Position numbers and translations under genes: made by a program. A stretch of 5,117 bases of DNA, taken from NCBI GenBank assembly GCA_020432595.1, contig JAGQGA010000425.1, forward strand, positions 1 to 5,117. The letters are read 5' to 3'. Every line of letters starts with the position of its first letter. Position 1 is the stretch's first letter. The notes beneath the pieces are model-generated. The model was not told the origin of the DNA. It ran no database searches and saw only the letters and a program-made list of their open reading frames with translations. Of the stretch, positions 1 to 3,049 are shown in pieces. The DNA comes from Anaerolineales bacterium. GTDB lineage: Bacteria; Chloroflexota; Anaerolineae; Promineifilales; Promineifilaceae.

Positions 1-188
1 TCAATGCGCCCCAGGTCGAGCAGATTGTTGACCAGCGTTGCCATTTGGTCAATGCCGCCCAAAATCTTTTCCGTATATTTGCTCTGCTGATCGTTAAGCT
101 CCCCCGCCATCGAAAGCATGGTGGCGTAACCACGCATATAGGTCAGCGGGCTGCGGAGGTCGTGGGAGACGGTGGATACAAAGTCTGA
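1..188 (-). other. HisKA dimerisation and phosphoacceptor domain, phospho-His at 162-164
   Basis: Residues 878-939 include SDFVSTVSHDLRSPLTYMRG, with the acceptor His886 followed by Asp and the usual Arg-(S/T)-Pro-Leu. The second helix ends IDQMATLVNNLLDLGRI. This is the class I HisKA pattern. The window ends exactly where the N-box of the ATPase domain would begin a few tens of residues later. Confidence 0.97.
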
Positions 189-2819
189 TTTTAGCTCGTC
201 AAGCTCTTTGAAGTGGGTGATGTCGTGCAGCACCGCCACACGCCCGGCAATGTGGCCGTCATTGCCGATGATGGGGGAGGCACTGGTGTAGAAGGTGCGG
301 CCATCATCCATCGGTATTTCAAAGTTGCGCGGCCGTTTGTCGGGGCTAAGGAGGGCATCGGCCAGTGGGGCAATGGCAATCATATCGCTGACGGTGCGCC
401 CCATGAGTTGCTCAGATTTTTGCCCGAAGGTGCTTTCAAAGGCCGGGTTAACTGATTGAATGCGATTGGTTTGGTCGGTGACGATGACGGCATCGGGGGT
501 GCTGCTGAGAACGGCGGCGAGGCGGCGGCGGCCACCCTCGGCGCGGGCAAAGTTGTAGGCGTTTTCCACCAGAACGGCCGTTTGTCGTGACAACGTCCGC
601 AGTAAATTGATCTCTCCATCATGAAACTGGTGAGGTTGGGCATACCCCAGCCACAGCAGCCCGCGAAAGCCACTAGGCGACGAAAGCGGAATAGCAATGA
701 GTGCTTGAACCGGCAGCGGCACCTCCGCTCCCAGCTCAAGCTGCTGCCGAATTTGGCTGGGGCTGGGAAGCGCACTGTCTTCGGTATGACGCAGCCGCGC
801 CATGATTGCCCGATCCAACACCACCATCGCGTCGGCAAGCGGGCCTTCACCAAACTGGAAGGGATGAGGGGTGTTGGGGTTGAGAATAATGGCGCGGGCA
901 CCAACCGCCGTTGTGCCACGCAGTGCCCCTTTGAGAATGGCGGGCATCCCTTCGGACAAATCCATACTGTTGGAAACCTCGGTGCTAATGCTGAGGAGCA
1001 GCGACAGGTCATCTACCCGCTGCTTAAGCGTTGTTTGCATATCGGCAAAAGCCCGGCTCAGTTGCCCCAACTCATCGCTACGCTCCTTGTGGATGTCCAA
1101 TTTTACCGGGTTGCCCATTGCCACAGCGCGGGTGGCGGTCACGAGCTGGCCGATGGGGTTGGTGATGTCGCGCCCCAGGAGGACGAGGTTGGCGTAAAAA
1201 GCGGCCGTGATCAGCAGCAACACCAGCGCCAACGGCATTCCAATGTTCACCGCCAAATTGAGCACCACATCATAGGGAGCCGTTGTCACCACCGTCCACG
1301 GCTGGTTAACGGCCGGAATGGTGTAGACCAATTCACGGGCGTTGGTTTGTTCATCCCGCCCTTCATAGGCCAAACCCTCCATATCACCGCTGCTGTGAAG
1401 CTGACGTGGAGCAGCAGGAGCCTGCCATGTTGCCAATAGCCGGTCGCTGCTATCGTCGCCATTATCACCCTTGCTGTAGGCAATGATGCGCGACTGCTCA
1501 TCCACAATAAAGCCATCGCCTTGCCCGACGGTGCCGCGCAGCCCCGCCACCAAGCCAGCCAGTGACAGTTCAGGGACGCGGCCAATAAGGACGGCGGCCG
1601 ACCGGCCGTCGCTGCCGGGTACAGGGACGATAAAGCTGACAACGGCCTCGTCGCTGCGGTTTTGAGCCGAGGTGAGGGTGGGGGCGTTGCTGGCGAGGGT
1701 GTCAGAAACGGCCGTTTGTTCCACCTCCGTCAAATCCACCACCGTGTTGTCAATTGGATAAAAGTTGAGGATAGTGCCATTGGCCGCCACCAGCAGCACC
1801 CGCCGGTAGATCGGGTTCGTGCGGTGAAGCTGGCGCAGCAAATTGTTTTGCTCATCCGAATTGCTGGTTAGCAGCACCGGGTTTTGGCTATATTCCACCA
1901 GCAAGCTTTGCGCCCGCGCCTGAAAATCGGGGATTTCCTGCGCCACCGTGCTGGCATTGTACGCCATCTGGTCTACCACAAGCTGGGTGGAAACACGCAG
2001 CGACACGGTGAAGACAACGGTGACAAGCAGCACCAGCAGCAGCACGGCAAACAAAACAAAGTTACCCAACAACCGCTGCATCAGGCTGCGCTGCTGAGGG
2101 GATGGTGCCAGCGTGGGCGCGGGGCGTAGGTGGGGCAGAGCGCGGAAAATGAGAAGTAACAACAGCCCGCCCAGCACACCCTCCAGCAACAGCGGGAACA
2201 GATGAGCATTCCCCGTACTAATCGCCAAATCCAACTCAGAGAGGGCACTGGCGCTACTGTTGCTGCTAGCAAAGGCGGCTAACCCCAGCAAAATAAAGGT
2301 GACACCATAGCTAAGACCACCGGCCAAAACGGGGTGGCGCAGCCAATGATAGCCACGCCCCAAATAATTTTGCCTCAGCAGGTGGCTGGCAAGCATGGCG
2401 GCTAAAGCGGCGTGAAAGATGTCAAATAGCTGGTGGCTGTGCCCCAGCGAACGGCCTAGCCCACTACACAAACCGACGATAAAAGCGGCGGCAGGGTTAA
2501 GCGTGGCGGCGGCGAAAAGGGGGGCAAGGGTGGCAAAGGGAGCGACGGTGGGGGCCAGTTCCTGAGTGGTGGCAAGTGGGGTGGGCTGGGTGAGAAAGGG
2601 TAGGGTGAACGGGAAAAGCTGGCTGAGGAGAAGGGCAAGGAGGGAGAGCAGAAAAACGGCCGTCCATTGTGACCTTGTTTGCTGCTGTAGTTCAGACCGA
2701 TAGTGCCAAAGCAGTCCAATGGCCGTAGCTAGATAAACGGCTAATAACAGGTAGCCAAGGGGCTGGGCAGGCAGGGCAAGGGCGAGCGAATCTGTTGTCC
2801 CCCACAGTTGATTGGGCAT
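1..2819 (-). CDS. Membrane sensor histidine kinase, 6TM-dCache-HAMP-GAF-PAS-HisKA (3' end outside window)
   Basis: The product would sense an extracytoplasmic ligand and autophosphorylate on histidine for transfer to a response regulator. 939 codons are visible without a stop. ATG at 2817-2819 is the first start after an in-frame TAA at 2826-2828; upstream pairing to 16S rRNA is weak (GGA about 12 nt before ATG). In order: about six hydrophobic helices (residues 20-230), a helix at 252-273, a dCache-like ectodomain (274-520), a helix at about 526-546, HAMP (545-600, with DELGQLSRAFADM), GAF (603-758), PAS (763-872, ending VAVLHDITHFKEL) and HisKA (878-939, H-box VSHDLRSPLTYMRGY with His886). 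The window cuts the gene just after LVNNLLDLGRI, so the HATPase domain and any receiver domain lie beyond. The domain calls come from motif reading. HisKA is near certain, PAS, HAMP and GAF are strong, and dCache is likely. The ligand and partner regulator are unknown. Confidence 0.95.
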   Translation of the reverse strand, partial: MPNQLWGTTDSLALALPAQPLGYLLLAVYLATAIGLLWHYRSELQQQTRSQWTAVFLLSLLALLLSQLFPFTLPFLTQPTPLATTQELAPTVAPFATLAPLFAAATLNPAAAFIVGLCSGLGRSLGHSHQLFDIFHAALAAMLASHLLRQNYLGRGYHWLRHPVLAGGLSYGVTFILLGLAAFASSNSSASALSELDLAISTGNAHLFPLLLEGVLGGLLLLLIFRALPHLRPAPTLAPSPQQRSLMQRLLGNFVLFAVLLLVLLVTVVFTVSLRVSTQLVVDQMAYNASTVAQEIPDFQARAQSLLVEYSQNPVLLTSNSDEQNNLLRQLHRTNPIYRRVLLVAANGTILNFYPIDNTVVDLTEVEQTAVSDTLASNAPTLTSAQNRSDEAVVSFIVPVPGSDGRSAAVLIGRVPELSLAGLVAGLRGTVGQGDGFIVDEQSRIIAYSKGDNGDDSSDRLLATWQAPAAPRQLHSSGDMEGLAYEGRDEQTNARELVYTIPAVNQPWTVVTTAPYDVVLNLAVNIGMPLALVLLLITAAFYANLVLLGRDITNPIGQLVTATRAVAMGNPVKLDIHKERSDELGQLSRAFADMQTTLKQRVDDLSLLLSISTEVSNSMDLSEGMPAILKGALRGTTAVGARAIILNPNTPHPFQFGEGPLADAMVVLDRAIMARLRHTEDSALPSPSQIRQQLELGAEVPLPVQALIAIPLSSPSGFRGLLWLGYAQPHQFHDGEINLLRTLSRQTAVLVENAYNFARAEGGRRRLAAVLSSTPDAVIVTDQTNRIQSVNPAFESTFGQKSEQLMGRTVSDMIAIAPLADALLSPDKRPRNFEIPMDDGRTFYTSASPIIGNDGHIAGRVAVLHDITHFKELDELKSDFVSTVSHDLRSPLTYMRGYATMLSMAGELNDQQSKYTEKILGGIDQMATLVNNLLDLGRI
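204..533 (-). other. PAS domain
   Basis: Residues about 763-872 carry LAAVLSSTPDAVIVTD, VNPAFESTFGQ, SEQLMGRTVSDM, RNFEIPMDDGRTFYTSASPI and GHIAGRVAVLHDITHFKELD, a full PAS order from the first strand to the signature DIT exit. It is coupled through a short coiled segment (ELDELKSDFVSTV) to the HisKA helix. Confidence 0.92.
546..1013 (-). other. GAF domain
   Basis: Residues about 603-758 begin with DDLSLLLSISTEVSNSMD, the usual GAF entry helix. Middle strands read AVGARAIILN and PVQALIAIPLSS, and the end reads LLWLGYAQPHQFHDGEINLL followed by RTLSRQTAVLVENAYNFARA, the terminal helix that classically closes a GAF domain. No chromophore-type Cys is seen in the binding pocket region, so a small-molecule or purely structural role is more likely than phytochrome-type light sensing. 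Confidence 0.85.
1020..1187 (-). other. HAMP linker domain
   Basis: Residues 545-600 directly follow the last membrane helix. They contain RDITNPIGQLVTATRAVAMG (the Pro of the first amphipathic helix), then a connector ending in SDELGQLSRAFADMQTTLKQ, the canonical DE(L/I)G signature before the second helix. HAMP relays the ectodomain signal to the cytoplasmic GAF, PAS and kinase modules. Confidence 0.9.
1176..2066 (-). other. dCache-like extracytoplasmic sensor with flanking TM helices
   Basis: Residues 252-273 (FVLFAVLLLVLLVTVVFTVS) form a strong helix and residues about 526-546 (centred on MPLALVLLLITAA) form another. The roughly 245 residues between them match the usual length of a double Cache domain. 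The first half contains a long helix with QNPVLLTSN, then IYRRVLLVAANGTILNFYP, a typical Cache strand-turn-strand. The second half contains GDGFIVDEQSRIIAYSKG and ends with PWTVVTTAPYD, the usual run into the second helix. I did not identify a ligand-specific residue set. Confidence 0.75.
2130..2762 (-). other. N-terminal multi-helix membrane domain of the kinase (about six TM segments)
   Basis: Residues 20-230 hold hydrophobic stretches at about 21-39, 53-75, 100-119, 131-146, 164-183 and 207-226. The loops contain TLNPAAAF, GLCSGLGRSLGHSHQLFDIF with His127, His129 and His136, and LLRQNYLGRGYHWLRHPV. The Gly/Pro-rich helices with an Arg/His loop recall polytopic sensor modules such as 5TMR-LYT or MASE-type domains, but no family could be assigned by eye. 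Helix boundaries are estimates. Confidence 0.7.
2578..2613 (+). other. Potential G-quadruplex within the kinase gene
   Basis: Six runs of at least three G lie at 2578-2581, 2583-2585, 2588-2590, 2598-2600, 2603-2605 and 2611-2613, with loops of 1, 2, 7, 2 and 5 nt. This meets the canonical G3+N1-7 pattern. It lies on the template strand of the kinase gene, about 210-240 bp after its start, where TM helix 2 and the following loop are encoded (FPFTLPFLTQPT). Confidence 0.45.
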
Positions 2820-2870
2820 TTCGGGTTAGTTTCCACTGATGCAGCCTTTGACAAACACCACCGCTGCAAG

Positions 2871-2900
2871 TTGACCATAACAATACATGGCTGGCATTAT
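2871..2900 (+). promoter_or_regulatory. Weaker promoter candidate for the STAND gene
   Basis: TTGACC (2871-2876, 5 of 6) and CATTAT (2895-2900, 4 of 6) are separated by 18 nt. The -10 overlaps the kinase -10 on the other strand. The leader would be about 140 nt. An alternative is TTGGCA at 2987-2992, but it lacks a good -10 at the right distance. The spacing is acceptable but the match is modest. Confidence 0.3.
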
Positions 2901-2924
2901 AGCATGGGGAGATAGCCATCGCAA
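2896..2924 (-). promoter_or_regulatory. Promoter candidate for the histidine kinase gene
   Basis: On the minus strand, TTGCGA (2924-2919, 4 of 6 to TTGACA) is followed after exactly 17 nt by a perfect TATAAT (2901-2896). The -10 is preceded by TGC, giving an extended -10 element. Transcription would start near 2889, leaving a leader of about 70 nt before the ATG at 2819. This is a sigma-70-type match, and no experimental support is visible. Confidence 0.65.
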
Positions 2925-3049
2925 TTGGTTGGACAAGGGTACTATGGGGAAGGGGGCAACCCATGGGAACGAATAACGAATGTTGTTTGGCAGGCGTTGG
3001 ATTTCTTGGTTAGACCAATTGTAAGTTTGGCCCCCTACTATGCAGGGCT

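Larger units (their letters stand above)
2820..3049. promoter_or_regulatory. Divergent intergenic control region
   Basis: This 230-bp gap between the two start codons has no credible gene. It is less GC-rich than the flanking genes and holds the promoter candidates listed separately. Other small structures are an inverted repeat TTGGT-TAG-ACCAA at 3006-3018, an 8-bp palindrome CCCATGGG at 2960-2967, an AATTGG/CCAATT pair at 2923-2928 and 3015-3020, and a repeated TACTATG at 2940-2946 and 3036-3042. Any of these could be operators, but none is long enough to be convincing alone. Confidence 0.7.

Noticed and set aside
380..1012. A 210-codon open frame on the minus strand
   Set aside because: It overlaps the kinase in another frame, and its Cys/Trp/Pro-rich product has no family features.
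621..1439. A 272-codon open frame on the plus strand opposite the kinase gene
   Set aside because: It is antisense to a continuous kinase frame with recognisable GAF, HAMP and Cache motifs. Its own translation is Arg/His/Gln-rich without domains; it is a GC-rich shadow frame.
2848..2853. Perfect TTGACA on the plus strand
   Set aside because: No acceptable -10 lies 16-19 nt downstream (the 17-nt position is TTGACC), so it is not a promoter by itself.
2936..2967. Second G-rich cluster in the intergenic region
   Set aside because: The last loop would be 8 nt, so the strict G-quadruplex pattern is not met.
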